Assembly: GCA_021234155.1 (NCBI GenBank) | Contig: JAJEKV010000073.1 | Location: 2,388,001-2,452,000 of the forward strand | Direction: 5' to 3' | Source: Isoetes taiwanensis | Taxonomy: Eukaryota > Streptophyta > Lycopodiopsida > Isoetales > Isoetaceae | Length of the DNA: 64,000 nucleotides | Shown: in pieces, positions 41,415 through 52,334 of the stretch | Numbering within the stretch: the stretch's first letter is position 1 | Layout of the letters: every line of letters begins with the position of its first letter | The notes under the pieces: generated by a model | What the model saw: only the letters and a program-made list of their open reading frames with translations | The model's database searches: none | Told to the model about the DNA's origin: nothing | Program-made: the position numbers and the translations under genes

Positions 41415-44330
41415 CTATAACATCGCTAGTTCTAAAGTTTTAATATCTGATGGTTGAGGTAATGAATCATTTGCACCTTCATTATCCCATATAGGTGTAG
41501 TATTGCCTTCGATGGTATCGAAGTGTGATACATCAACGTCCCTTTCTATTACAAGTGTGAAATCCTCTGCTATATGCTCTGGTTGCCGATCTTCATCATC
41601 AGATATTGGCTCAATGTTGTCTTCAATTGCAGGATTTCCAATCACACGACGAGATCTTGATTGAGAATGTATAACGATCCACCAATCATTATTGTCAGGA
41701 TCTGGATGAAAGAAGACTTGCTCAACTTGATTTGGAAAAACAAATGGCTCATCCATATCCACTAGCACTTTTGTGGAGTCAATCTCCATGAATCCAGAAG
41801 CATGTTTTTATTGTTCTTCCACGACCTCTATAAACAACTCTGAACCACTTTGTTTTCAAGACATTTACATGAAATGTCCGATATTTTAACTCAATGATAT
41901 TGGATATGGTTCCAACATAGCATAATTCACCATCAATAAGGTTACGATCCCTACTGCTTGCTTGACTCTTTTGCTCAAAGTGTGCCATGATTCCAGAGTC
42001 AAAAGTAACTCTATGTTTATCAACATTACTGTTACGGAAGTGTTGTCCATAAATCGCGCCTAAATAACAAAAGTGTAATTAGCAAAATCAAGTTTTCCAA
42101 ACTTATTATATTTTCCAATATATGATTTTTTGATGAAAGAAAATAAATACTTTCATTTCATACCTTTTATTGCATCCAATAGCAATCTCGTAATCATCAT
42201 CTGGAATGACTTGTCCACTATCTCTTGCTTCATCCATACGAGCTAATAACCAATCATTGGTCATGGTGTCTGCCAAAGCACATTGTTCAATTGTTGAACC
42301 CCGTCTGTGTGAGCCATTCCTTCGTGCTTCCTCCTTTGCACGTTCATACATGTCTCGCCAAGGTTGCAAAGTTGTTGTGTTATTTATGATGAAGGCATTT
42401 ACAGAACGAAACATTTCATCAGTTAGATTCTGCTCCACACCATTGCCTTGTAAAACTTCCGATATAATCTCATCCGCCTCTTTTTCCTCCCACATTTTAA
42501 GTCCATCCGGATTGCATGCAATGGTCACATCATTCAAGAAGAAAAGAGTTTCTTGTATGAGATGACCTTCGGCCATACACCCTTCTGGCTTAGCCATTTG
42601 GCGTACAAATCCTTTGAGCACCTTCATATAATGCTCGAGGAAGAACATCCATCGTGCAGGGGCAGGTCCAGCTAATTTAATCTAATTTGGAATGTGTATT
42701 AATAAGTGCACCTACATCAATGTCATCATCTCATCTCATTAGTTAGAAAAATATATGCATGTCAACATGGAAAAAAATGGGCGTAAGGATAATGTCATAC
42801 TTGTAGATCTAAGAAGCTAGTAGGGAACTCCTTTTCAATATCACATAAAAGTAAAATAGCCATCTTTGTAATCTCAGAGACATCAATTTCCTTTGAGGAT
42901 ACCCATCTCACGAATTTTCCTAATCGGTATATGATACTCCTTATTGCCGGTGTTAAATAGTTTCCAATGACGCATGGAAGAATATGCTACAACAACAAAC
43001 AATAGTTCAACGCGTGCAACTATGTAATTCCAATCATTAAAAGTGAAGAATAAATTACCTGAAGAAATTTGTGCCAATCCCTATTTGTCCAACGTTTTGA
43101 TGGCAGCATCGCCTCACGCCCACGTGCATGATGCTCTTCAGGCAAATATTTCTTGTGACCAAAGTATATTTGCTTCTTGAGATGTTTGGATCTATACGAT
43201 GTTAGGCTAGTTCCACATGAAGAACAACCACATGCTCCACTCGTTTGTAGACCTGTTGTGTTACAAATAACAAAATTTTTACTATGATTTTTGAACAATC
43301 CAAAGATTTCTAAACCATGCCATTTGTAAATAGAACTTACCGGATGCCACAGAAAAGCCTGGATAGTCATGAATAGTGAAACGTAGCATACCATGTAGCG
43401 TGAAATCATGTGGCTCTCTTGAAATATCATACATATGAATCCTCTTCCATAACAATTCCAATTCCTCTATCAAAGGTTCCATATAGACATCCATATTTTT
43501 AACTTGATATTTTCCTGCAAAATGCATACACGTTTATTGGTAAATGGATTTGAACGACTTCAACAACTGCATCTTCTCCATTCAATTCAAGTCAAATCAT
43601 TTCAATTCAATTCATATTTATAGATAGCTATTGAGTAAAAGCAAAATAAGTACCTGGAACAATCAACGTCAACATGATATGACCAGGTTTGGTAACCATC
43701 CACGGTGGAATATTATAGTTCACAACAGCTATTGGCCACACACTATGTTTTGATGACATAGATCCCCAGGGGCATATTCCATCGAGTCCTAGTCCAAGTC
43801 TAATATTGCGAGACTCCAATTTAAATTGTGGCCGTTTTTCTTCGATATTTTTCCACGACTCTCCATCTGCAGGCATCCTCATTTTTCCATCAGTACTACG
43901 GTTATTTGCATGATAATCCATAAATGAGGCAAGGGATGAAGATCGAAACATATGACGTAAACGAGGAATGATAGGCATGTATCGCAATGTTTTCCTTGCC
44001 ACCTTCGACAGAGACGATGTTGTTGCTCCAACCAACTTTATGTTGAAGGTTCAAAATTAGCAAACACGTGGCAAGATGAGACACGCGCGCATTTGGATAC
44101 AATGGGGTTGTCGCCTCATTGTGTAGGAATTCTGCCTTATCCCTAAATCCATTGTCAAACTCGTGATTTCCATCATCATAATCTTCTACCTGTTCAGTAA
44201 TTGAAAAATAATTTGTAATGGTCTCATGTATCACGTCTCCGCCAATGAAAGTACTGTTTAAATTTGATGGTTCTCCATTCAATGATTCGTCACCGGAAAA
44301 CTGAATATATAACATCATGGAGTAGTTGCC
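41415..44330 (-). pseudogene. CACTA/EnSpm tnp2-type transposase, broken
   Basis: Exons in order: EATTPLYPNARVSHLATCLL with LNLQHKVGWSN (~44,130-44,040); LRHMFRSSSLASFMDYHANN, then KMRMPADGESWKNIEEKRP (~43,960-43,830); ESRNIRLGLGLDGICPWGSM, HSVWPIAVVNYNIPPW (43,810-43,690; DDE-type Asp in LDG); MDVYMEPLIEELELLW, TLHGMLRFTIHDYPG (~43,500-43,360); GLQTSGACGCSSCGTSL, KKYLPEEHHARG; GFVRQMAKPEGCMAEGHLIQ (~42,600); and a DUF4216-type end (VYRGRGRTIK; DEPFVFPNQVEQVFFHPDPD, ~41,800-41,680). Order and wording match the Transposase_21 and DUF4216 domains. Frame changes and missing exons make it nonfunctional. Confidence 0.85.
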
Positions 44331-44463
44331 ATGTTATGTTAGAGGTGCTATTATATAATAGAACAAATAATAGAACAAATGCATATATTAAATAATGATT
44401 CAACACACCATGCAAAATGTTGAAGGAAAATAAAGCCATACTTATAATATCAAAGTCTACTAA

Positions 44464-45139
44464 CTACACATTTTTTCTGTCCTTATGAGGCCTTCCACGA
44501 GGAACCATAATAGGACCCCCATCTCTAAGACGTTGAACTCTACGAGGAATGGGCCTTTTCCAATTATAATGAATTAACAACTCCTCACCAGGTTTTAAGC
44601 TACGTGTAGCACAAACAAGAACATAGGTCCCAACAATGGGACCGTCCATGTATTGTGGAATAGGTTCAATGCAATCTACTTCCACAAATTCTGCATTAGG
44701 AAGCACACCATAAATGCCACAAGCACTATTAATTAATCCTGTAACGTTGCCATGCAATTGTGGCCTCCCATCTCTCTCAATGATGCTGCATTTGATGCAA
44801 TCCCATATGTTGACATGCTTGGCATCCATAAAGCCAATTCGTCTGCTCAAGCCGATATTCTTCGTCACTTTGTTGCGGCCTATTTTGCCACATGCCATAT
44901 CTTGCCTCATGTTCTTGTCGAACATGATAAGAGCGTGTAGCGCTACCACGACATGTATTGCACCAACAGCTTTCACAGTTGAGGTGCAATGCCTCAACGG
45001 GGTTATTTCTAGGTTTCTTTCTGTGTCTTCGGCGGGTCGATAAAGAAGATGAAGATGAAGACGAAGGTGAAGACGAGGCTGCACCGCCTGGTAAATAATC
45101 ATTTCCACTGCTGCTATTGCTTGTGCCACTATTGTTCAT
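44464..45139 (-). pseudogene. 5' end of the CACTA gene region with zinc-binding start and SET-domain segment
   Basis: From the ATG at 45,139 the frame reads MNNSGTSNSSSGNDYLPGG, a Ser run and a basic patch, then HLNCESCWCNTCRG...HVRQEHEARYG, similar in layout to the transposase-associated Cys/His domain that starts tnp2 proteins. After a frame change near 44,880 the other frame continues IERDGRPQLHGNVTGLINSA, VLPNAEFVEVD and YVLVCATRSLKPGEELLIHY through NWKRPIPRR to a stop at 44,464. This strongly resembles the C-terminal half of a SET domain (NxxRxxNxxxxPNAEF...A.R.IkpGEELLxxY). The N-terminal SET half is not seen. Capture of a host SET exon, or a transposon-borne SET domain, are both possible. 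Confidence 0.6.
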
Positions 45140-46300
45140 AGTGAGAAAACAACTGCGAAAATGCCAACAAAAACATGAATGTGCTAAAAAGTTGCAATAC
45201 GCCAATATAAACCTAGTAAGATCTATATATTGCAAAATGTTACAACCACCATAATGGAAAAATAGCAACAATGCCAACATGCAACAAGAAATTAGAAATT
45301 GTAATGAATGTTAGCAACTGAGAAATTAACTCAAAAATTAGCTAGTTTGTCACTAAAAATATGAATATAATGACCTTAGCAATGTTATTAACCTCCGAAA
45401 TAATGACCTTATTAACCTTCAAAGTATACTTTTATGAAGACTCTAGCAATATTATATTATTAACTTTAAAAATACTCAAGATGCTTATATCAATGATTCA
45501 AACCATTGCCTACCTATGTTTCAATATTTTTCTACCTAGGGTCAATATTTTCTATAGACTCACCAGTTTTATAAACTCAAGGGTATTAACTTTTCTATGG
45601 TTCAATGGTTCGATTTGAACGAGTTACCTAAGGGTACTTTATTTTACAATGGTTCGATTTGAAGACATCTCGAGTTACCTAAGGGTACTTGATTTTACAA
45701 TGGTTCGATTTGAAGACATCTGAATTTACCTAAGAAGACCACCGGAAGCTCAACCGACGAGATTGGATGGGAGGGAAACAAGATTCCATTGAATGTATTG
45801 GATAGGAGGGAAACAAGATTCCATTGACTGAATGTATGAACCCACCGAAAATGAAAATGCATTCCAAGATTAGAAACAAAACCTGGCGGCAAACTTGGTT
45901 CAGTCTCAAATTCGACCACTCTCTCGGATTCGACCTCTCTGCTCTCCTGCTGTATCGGCCATCTAGCGCCTCTAGCTTGCTTCCTAGAAGTTCTTCAATC
46001 AAACCAGTAAGTTTCTATTGCATCTATACTTTCCATTTTAAGCATTGGTTGTGACTGTTTCAGTGGCTGGAGGGCGAGACAAAGGTAAGGGCAAAGTCCA
46101 TGCTGGGGATGAAAGTGACGACCATGCGAGAGAGGATCGTTTGACCAGGTTTTTTGATAATATGCCAAGTGATTTGTACCAAGACTTCTTTGACGAGATG
46201 GAGAAACGAGTAAGAAGAGATGGAGAAACGAGTAAGAAGAACTCTTGAAATTAAGGAGAAGGAACCGAGAAACAGCCAAGAACAACAAAGAAGAGAAGAT
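45140..46300. other. Gene-poor stretch with small tandem repeats
   Basis: 45,621-45,715 holds a two-copy tandem repeat of 51-bp period (GAGTTACCTAAGGGTACTT onwards). 45,770-45,830 duplicates GGGAGGGAAACAAGATTCCA. A forward tract at 46,045-46,248 (MPSDLYQDFFDEMEKRVRRD) is protein-like but unidentified, possibly an exon of a degraded gene. Confidence 0.45.
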
Positions 46301-46323
46301 TCAGTTGATAGGTGAGTTATGAG

Positions 46324-47464
46324 CTATTTAAATGCATTTGTGGTTGCATCCTGTTTGCCATAAAATACTCTTTTTCCAATGTTGTTGCAAGTAAGGCTGG
46401 CTCCTGATTTAGAGGCCCTTTTGGTTATAGACCTTTCATGAGTCTTGTATACAAATCCCTGTTGTGAAATCAAGAGGCCGCTCCATGTAGAGGTGTTCAT
46501 GCTAATCACCATGCCAAAGCTTCCAAACCCTACTGGCTGCCAAAGCAATTACTGCGTGAACAGTAGCCGTCCTGACTACTAGAGCAAACACCAATGTTGG
46601 TCCTTGCAATATGCAATGTTCTATTCTCTTCTACTAAAAGCATATCTAATGCATGAGCAAAACTCAATAGATTAGAAAGGACCAACCAAACATTTGGTCT
46701 TGCTGCGCTTTTTGGTGGATTTTGGGAGCTGGAAAATATCTCTGATATGTCTGACCAAAGATGATAGGCTGAATCATCAAGAGCTGGAAAATATCTCTGA
46801 TATGTCTGACCAAAGATGATAGGCTGAATCATCAAGATTATTATCTGTAAAAGAATAGTTCTATTTTCCTCAATGTTTGCTTGCAGAGGGCTCCTTGTTG
46901 GTGCTGCAGTGCAGTGTAAGTATTTGCATGGGGCTGTAGAATAGGGTGTTGGACTGTTTTCAGAAAAGGATGCTGGACAAAGCGATTGTTAATCTTTGAT
47001 TCTACATCACAGAAAATAGTGCTTGCATTGAAGCTGAGGCAGGGTCCATTAGAAGATTTCAAGCTTGCATTTGCTTCTATGGTTACACTACCGGATTCTA
47101 AACAGCTGCATAACCCTTTACCTGTGCAGATTCCATATGTTCCACAAGTCATGGGAAGCTGACATGAGCTACTCGTAGTGCTAGATTGAGCATAATCTTT
47201 CTGCCATGTTGAGCTTGAATCCAGATAATACGAAACAAAATCTCCATCACTATTCAACCTCAAAAACTGTAAAGTTCCTTTTAAACTAGATGCAACCTGC
47301 CATGTCTGCCCTGTATATGTTACAGCAGCTTGGCAGCTCATTAAGGCCTGATCTATTGTTCCTTCAGAAACTAAGCTCTTCACAAAATAGGGCTGAGCAG
47401 TTTTGCCAGAAGAATTGAGCATTTGCAGCAGGGTGTAAAATCGGTACTGGGTAGCAGAAATCAT
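46324..47464 (-). pseudogene. G-type lectin receptor-like kinase ectodomain, fragment
   Basis: The minus-strand ORF 47,464-46,841 has TWQVASSLKGTLQFLRLNSD, GDFVSYYLDSSSTWQKDYAQ, then CQLPMTCGTYGICTGKGLCS with C. This is the S-locus glycoprotein/EGF region of plant G-type lectin receptor kinases (LxLxxDGxxxxY...W...CxLPxxCGxYGIC...C.C). It continues, broken, to 46,324, with a 55-bp exact tandem duplication (46,726-46,835) and readable tracts such as SSSQDGYCSRSNCFGSQ. No kinase domain and no complete lectin start are present. This is a host gene fragment. Confidence 0.65.
46726..46835 (+). repeat. Exact two-copy tandem repeat, 55-bp period
   Basis: GAGCTGGAAAATATCTCTGA onwards at 46,726 is repeated at 46,781. 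The two 55-base copies are identical by eye and lie within the lectin-receptor fragment. Confidence 0.93.
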
Positions 47465-47612
47465 CGTCCGGACGCCGCTTACAAGTGCTTAAAATCGGTG
47501 TGTTTTAAACACGACGTGCGTGATTGAAGTATTGACATGTAGGGTGCGCGCCCGTCAAATGATAGGCTGAGAGAATCATGAACATGTTTGGTGCCGGAAA
47601 CATGAATGCCTG

Positions 47613-47642
47613 TAGCCCGCCATATTCCTGGATGGCGGGCTA
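47613..47642. repeat. Perfect 11-bp GC-rich inverted repeat, 8-base loop
   Basis: TAGCCCGCCAT (47,613-47,623) and ATGGCGGGCTA (47,632-47,642) pair perfectly. It lies immediately upstream of the transposase-like gene at 47.65 kb, and its role is unknown. Confidence 0.88.
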
Positions 47643-47649
47643 ACCCATC

Positions 47650-50492
47650 TTGAATTCAAGCAAAATGGAGGGACTAATTGTTTCCAAGAATTGCACGAAC
47701 GAAATTCAACAATTTGCCCTCACCAATTTTGCAATACACGTAACCGGGATAGATGAAACCCAATTCCTCTCCCCGTTCAATTCTGAGCCATTGATGCAAA
47801 GCAAGGAAAGAGATCGAGAGGCAGAGATTGTATGCAAAGAAGGTAGCAATGAAGAAGAATTCCCCTTCTAAAGATTCGCCTTCAAAGAAGAATAAGAAAT
47901 TGAGACTAAGTGAGAAATTTCAGGAGAAATTTATGAAGTATTCAACCAAATTAGTACAAATGTTGATGACAATGACAAAGGCCGCATCCTTGATCTTCTT
48001 CTTTGGAGGGCAAGGGATTTACCAATTGCTTCTATAAAGAAATCTAAGCAAAGGTTACTATGGCCGAGCAAATGGTGAAGAATTTGAAGGAAACAATGCA
48101 AGAACATAAGTTTGAGAGGAATCATGACATGCTTAGGTGCAAAGGAAGTCCACCCCGATAATGGCAAAGACAACGGTACAAATGGTGTCAAGCCATTGAA
48201 TCAAGCGAAGGGGCAGATTGCTTTCGGCATCCCCAGAAAAACAATTTCAAATGCTTTTCAAAGAAGGGTGCAAGCTAACAAAGGGGAAGGACCTTGGTCA
48301 ATGTTCAGGAGGAGGAAGCGGATGGATAGCATGTTAGATTACAATAGAGAAGCTGTTATCAAGTTCTGGACAGAAAATACAAGAGTTTCTCCATACAAGA
48401 AAGATGTGAGGAAGTATGTAACAGAGACAAGAATAAAGATGGAACATCCAATTCACCTTCTTGAAGTCAGCCAAGTAAGTATTCATCCTATATTGTAGGG
48501 TTCATTATATGTAGCATTTATTTGGCATTCACACGATTTCCCTGCAGTTGCAATTCTACCTCAGGTTTAGGGAGGAGAATCCTCATATCAAAATTGCATT
48601 GCAGACTTTTGAGAGGTTGAAACCGAGTTTTGTAAGGAGGATGCGTGAGAGGCATACATCTTTGTTGCATTTACCACTTGAAATTTGAATACATCATGGG
48701 GATTGAACAAACATGAGAAAATCGGGTGGAGTTCATGACAATTGCAATTGCCTTTGTGAGATTTGTGGCCCCGCCCGAGAATGTGCAGCCAAGGAGCATA
48801 CAATCAAGTGCACCCGGTGATTTATGGAGACAAGTGGTGCGGCAAAGGTGATGATGAGGAGTGGTTTGATCATAACTGCTTGATGTTGGCGTGTAAAAAA
48901 TGTGGGTTGGATAGAATTAGAAAATGTCCACAGGAAATGGATGGCACGGGTTTAGTACTAGTTACTTGGAAGACATTTGAAAAGCAAACACGTGGACCCG
49001 GAGACGAGGAGAATTCAGGGGATCCAAGAAAGGCTTTGAGGTACAAAACCTGTCTTGAGATTAGTCTGAAGGAGAGAAGTCCCAAAGAGTTTCAAGAGGA
49101 AGTGAAGAAGGTAATATCAGATTTTGTTCCACACAATTACATAGCACATTGGCGGTGCCAATCGGTTTAAAGCGAGCAGGTGTCTCATCATTTCGAAGAT
49201 ACAATTGTATCGTTATTGACTTTGCAGAAAAATTACAGCATCAAGATCCGAATGAGCCCGATCAATGCACCGGCATACGCAGACCAAGTTTCTATACTTG
49301 TTCACATAACATATAGACATGACAAAAGTGCCGATATTCCAGTTCTCGCGGGCATGTAAGAAGAGGGGTCCAAAGAAGAAAAAAAAGAACAGAAGGTTGG
49401 AGCAGATCAGGAATAGACTCAACAATGGTAGGAAGATCATAAAAGAGACTCACTTTCACATTTCTGATGATAAAGTGCATGACTCATTATTTGTGGAACA
49501 CTGCCTAGAAAAGCATGTTGCATGGCTTAAGGAACAGGAAATAGAGTATGAGAAGCATTGGGTTTGGAGTGATGGCTGCTCATCACAATTCAAGTCAGGA
49601 AAACCTTTTTTTTTTCTTAGGCAGGTACTTCATAATCAATGACAAGGAAATAGTGTGGAACTATTTTGCCACTGCTCATGGTAAAGGTGAACACGATGGT
49701 GTAGGTGCTGTTATCAAAAGGCTGCTAAGTAAGGAACAACTCAAACCCAATGGTGTGCAACTGAGGCATGCTAAAGATATTGTAAAATTTCTGTGTACAT
49801 ATTTCAGCAGTCTACCAGTCGATGAAACAGATGAGATCAAAAGATATTTTTGGGAAATTGAACCTGCTGTTGTGGCAAACATGGAAGAATATGAAATTGA
49901 AACACTCAAAGGCACAAAGAAGATTCATCAGATCGGACACTGTCGGCCGAGGGAGTAGACCAAACAGGCTTGCTCATAGATGCATCATGTTTCGCCTTTC
50001 GTTTTGCATGGATCACAATTGGGACTCTGCATCAATACGTAGTAGATTTGGAAAGTGGGAGGTGACCCGACTTAAAACCAGGAGTTGAGAAGAAAAAGGA
50101 GACTCTTGAACAAGCCAATGAATGGATCGGTAATTTGGTAGAGGTAGGTGACAATTTTGCGGTGAATGCGAGGAGGTAGACAATTAGGAGGGGGTGTGGA
50201 CTTCTACATCCTCAAGTGCACGTAACCCAAATGCACACTTGAAGATTCATACAAAGATGGATGGGGGCAAAAATTTGGAGTGCATGAGGTTATCTTAAGT
50301 GGATTGCATTATCAATTCTTGGGTAATTTCAAGTATATATTGCTCACTAAACAACCCGAAGCCTCCATGCACAGCCATGTGGTAAGATATCCTAAAATTG
50401 ATATGGAAAAAATAGAAGGCATGGATTACATGTATGTAATTTCACAGGAGACCCATGAAAAAATTATGGCCAGTCTCCCAATAACAATGTAA
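47650..50492 (+). pseudogene. Transposase-like gene of an uncharacterised family (DFAE / SDGC-QFK / HGKG-DGVG motifs), broken
   Basis: The forward reading contains, in order: a Lys-rich start (KKNSPSKDSPSKKNKKLRLS, 47,848 on); GAKEVHPDNG...RRRKRMDSMLDYNREAVIKF (48,130-48,370); a Cys-rich region CEICGPARECAAKEHTIKC, GDDEEWFDHNCLMLACKKCG (48,757-48,910); VIDFAEKLQHQDPNEP (49,212 on); VHDSLFVEHCLEKHVAWLKE, VWSDGCSSQFKSGKPFF (to 49,610); and, after a frame change at a ten-T run (49,606-49,615), IVWNYFATAHGKGEHDGVGA, VIKRLLSKEQLKPNG, with a C-terminal block ending 50,492 (KYILLTKQPEASMHSHVVRY). Acidic residues in DFAE and SDGC are placed like a DDE nuclease. Similar HGKG..DGVG proteins of unknown function occur in animals and plants, from memory. 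Function is therefore inferred. Confidence 0.6.
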
Positions 50493-50919
50493 TTCTTTGA
50501 CACTTAACGAAATTGATGTGATTCTTTTCAAGGGATTTGTTGTTCCAGCACCTAAGCACGTAAGCACATATTTTTATATATATTAACAATAGTGAGGATG
50601 CACAAGGGTGGTGTGCATGGACACGTACTTCGAAATGAAGATTGAATTGTTGTTTATAAGAATGTAGAGTTGTGACATTGGAATAAGGTTCAATTATTTA
50701 TTTTGGTACCATCACTATCCCAACATTCTTGGCAAAATTATATTGTCAATGCATTTCCACGATGTGACATGTGTCAATTCGACTGGTCATACGAAATATT
50801 TAAGCCTGGTTACGAATTAATTGTTCTGGCGCGTGTGAGGTTTATCGTACACTGACGCGCCTAAGCACAGGACTTAAGCAGTAGGCGCCTAAGCGTAAGC
50901 TCTTCTCACAAGCTCACGC

Positions 50920-51011
50920 TCCGCCAATTCCTCTGCACTCCGCCTCCCAATTCCTCCGCACTCCGCCTCCCAATTCCTCATTCCGCCCATTCCGCATTCC
51001 GCCCATTCCGG
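50920..51011 (+). repeat. Short tandem repeat, CCTCCCAATTCCTCCGCACT type
   Basis: About four partial units of TCCGCACTCCGCCTCCCAAT and CATTCCGCCCATTCCG occur just before the acidic ORF start at 51,013. Confidence 0.8.
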
Positions 51012-51012
51012 C

Positions 51013-51480
51013 ATGAAGCGAGGAAGATCAGAGGAGCCGGAGGTCACCTCGAAGAGGCGCTTACTAAGCGTCGAAGAGGTGTTCCCTCTACTCTTCCCGC
51101 CTCTGCCGGAAATTCTTGTTGCCTCTGCTGCCTCCTCTCCTGCCCACTCTACTGCCTCCCAGTTTGAGGAGGAATCTGATTCCGATTCCTCATCTGGAAT
51201 CAGAAAATGAGGAATCGGAAATGAATTCGCAGGAATATGTCACTGCTGTTATGCAGGGATGGATAGGGGACTCAGAAGAAGAGGACGAGTCCGAGAAAGA
51301 AGAAGAAGACGAAGAGGAAGAAGAAGAAGAGGAAGAGGAAGAAGAGGAAGCCGACTTGGAGGAGTTCAGGGCGGTCCTTAAAGGTACATGCATTTTCATT
51401 TGTTTTCTGTTTTCAATTTTTCGTTTGTTTAATCTTTCATTTTCATTTGTTGCAGATGGAAAATGAAGATGCATAAGCAG
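51013..51480 (+). pseudogene. Acidic low-complexity protein, frameshifted
   Basis: The ATG at 51,013 opens MKRGRSEEPEVTSKRRLLSV, then stops after DSDSSSGIRK at 51,210. A second frame continues SEMNSQEYVTAVMQGWIGDS followed by a long Glu/Asp run (51,275-51,360) and DLEEFRAVLK, with a donor at 51,384 (AAAGGTACATG) and an acceptor near 51,453 (TTGTTGCAG). This looks like a former nuclear acidic protein, broken by one indel. No family is recognised. It is divergent from the minus-strand gene at 52.3-54.9 kb. Confidence 0.4.
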
Positions 51481-51489
51481 ATGAAGATG

Positions 51490-51600
51490 AAGAAGACACC
51501 TCCCTTCCCCCCCCTCCCTTGAAGAAGACACCGATGAAGAAGACACCCCCCTTTGAAGAAGACACCCCCTGTCCTCAAGAAGACACTGGCCTCAGGGCCG
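51490..51600 (+). repeat. GAAGAAGACACC repeat
   Basis: Several copies of a 12-base GAAGAAGACACC-type unit with C-runs. No protein is supported. Confidence 0.6.
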
Positions 51601-51776
51601 AATTTTTTTGTAAAAATTTTGTATATAACGTTTTTTGTACACTGGCCTGGGGGCCTTTTTTTATAAAAAATCTTGTTTCCATCAAACGATTTTGTAACTT
51701 TGTTTCTATCTTTGTTTCATTAAAATCTCTTCTTCTTCTATCAAATGTTATTTTTGTCTATCTATCACATTTATGA

Positions 51777-52334
51777 AGTTCGAATTCCTGTGCAGTCCAT
51801 TCAGATTCTGCTTGAATGTAACAGTGCTCTAGCTCTTTAATTAGTTTCAAACACTAAGCATTTTAATCGGGCCAAAGAGCGATTGCTGAGTAAGCACTGG
51901 AACACACGAGCACTTATGCAATAAACAGCTACCTTCAAACAGTTATATACCTTAACAATAAGCACTGCCATTAAGACTCATACCAGAGTAGCACTTGCAG
52001 GCAAATTTTTTTTTTAAGCACTTGATAAGTTTTAAGCATCCCTTTCAGTCAGCATTGAAGTAGATATAAACAATATAGCAAAAACTTATAGACAAGTCTG
52101 CATTGAACTACAAAAACAATATAGCAAAAAGATTCTTAAATTAAGATAAAAATGATACATGAAAAGTGTAGGATTCCTTGGCATCCATAAATGACAAACA
52201 GGCCAATAATTATGGAGAATGACAATCGTCATCACCATAAACCTTCTCCAATTCCTCCTTCACAAACCCAAGCAGCAAGAATCGTTTTCCGAGAAAGTCT
52301 TTCCAAGCATAGCTTCATAATCTTTCCATCTATC
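51777..52334. other. No supported gene
   Basis: AT-rich stretch between the acidic ORF and the FCP1-like gene. I see nothing in it. Confidence 0.4.
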
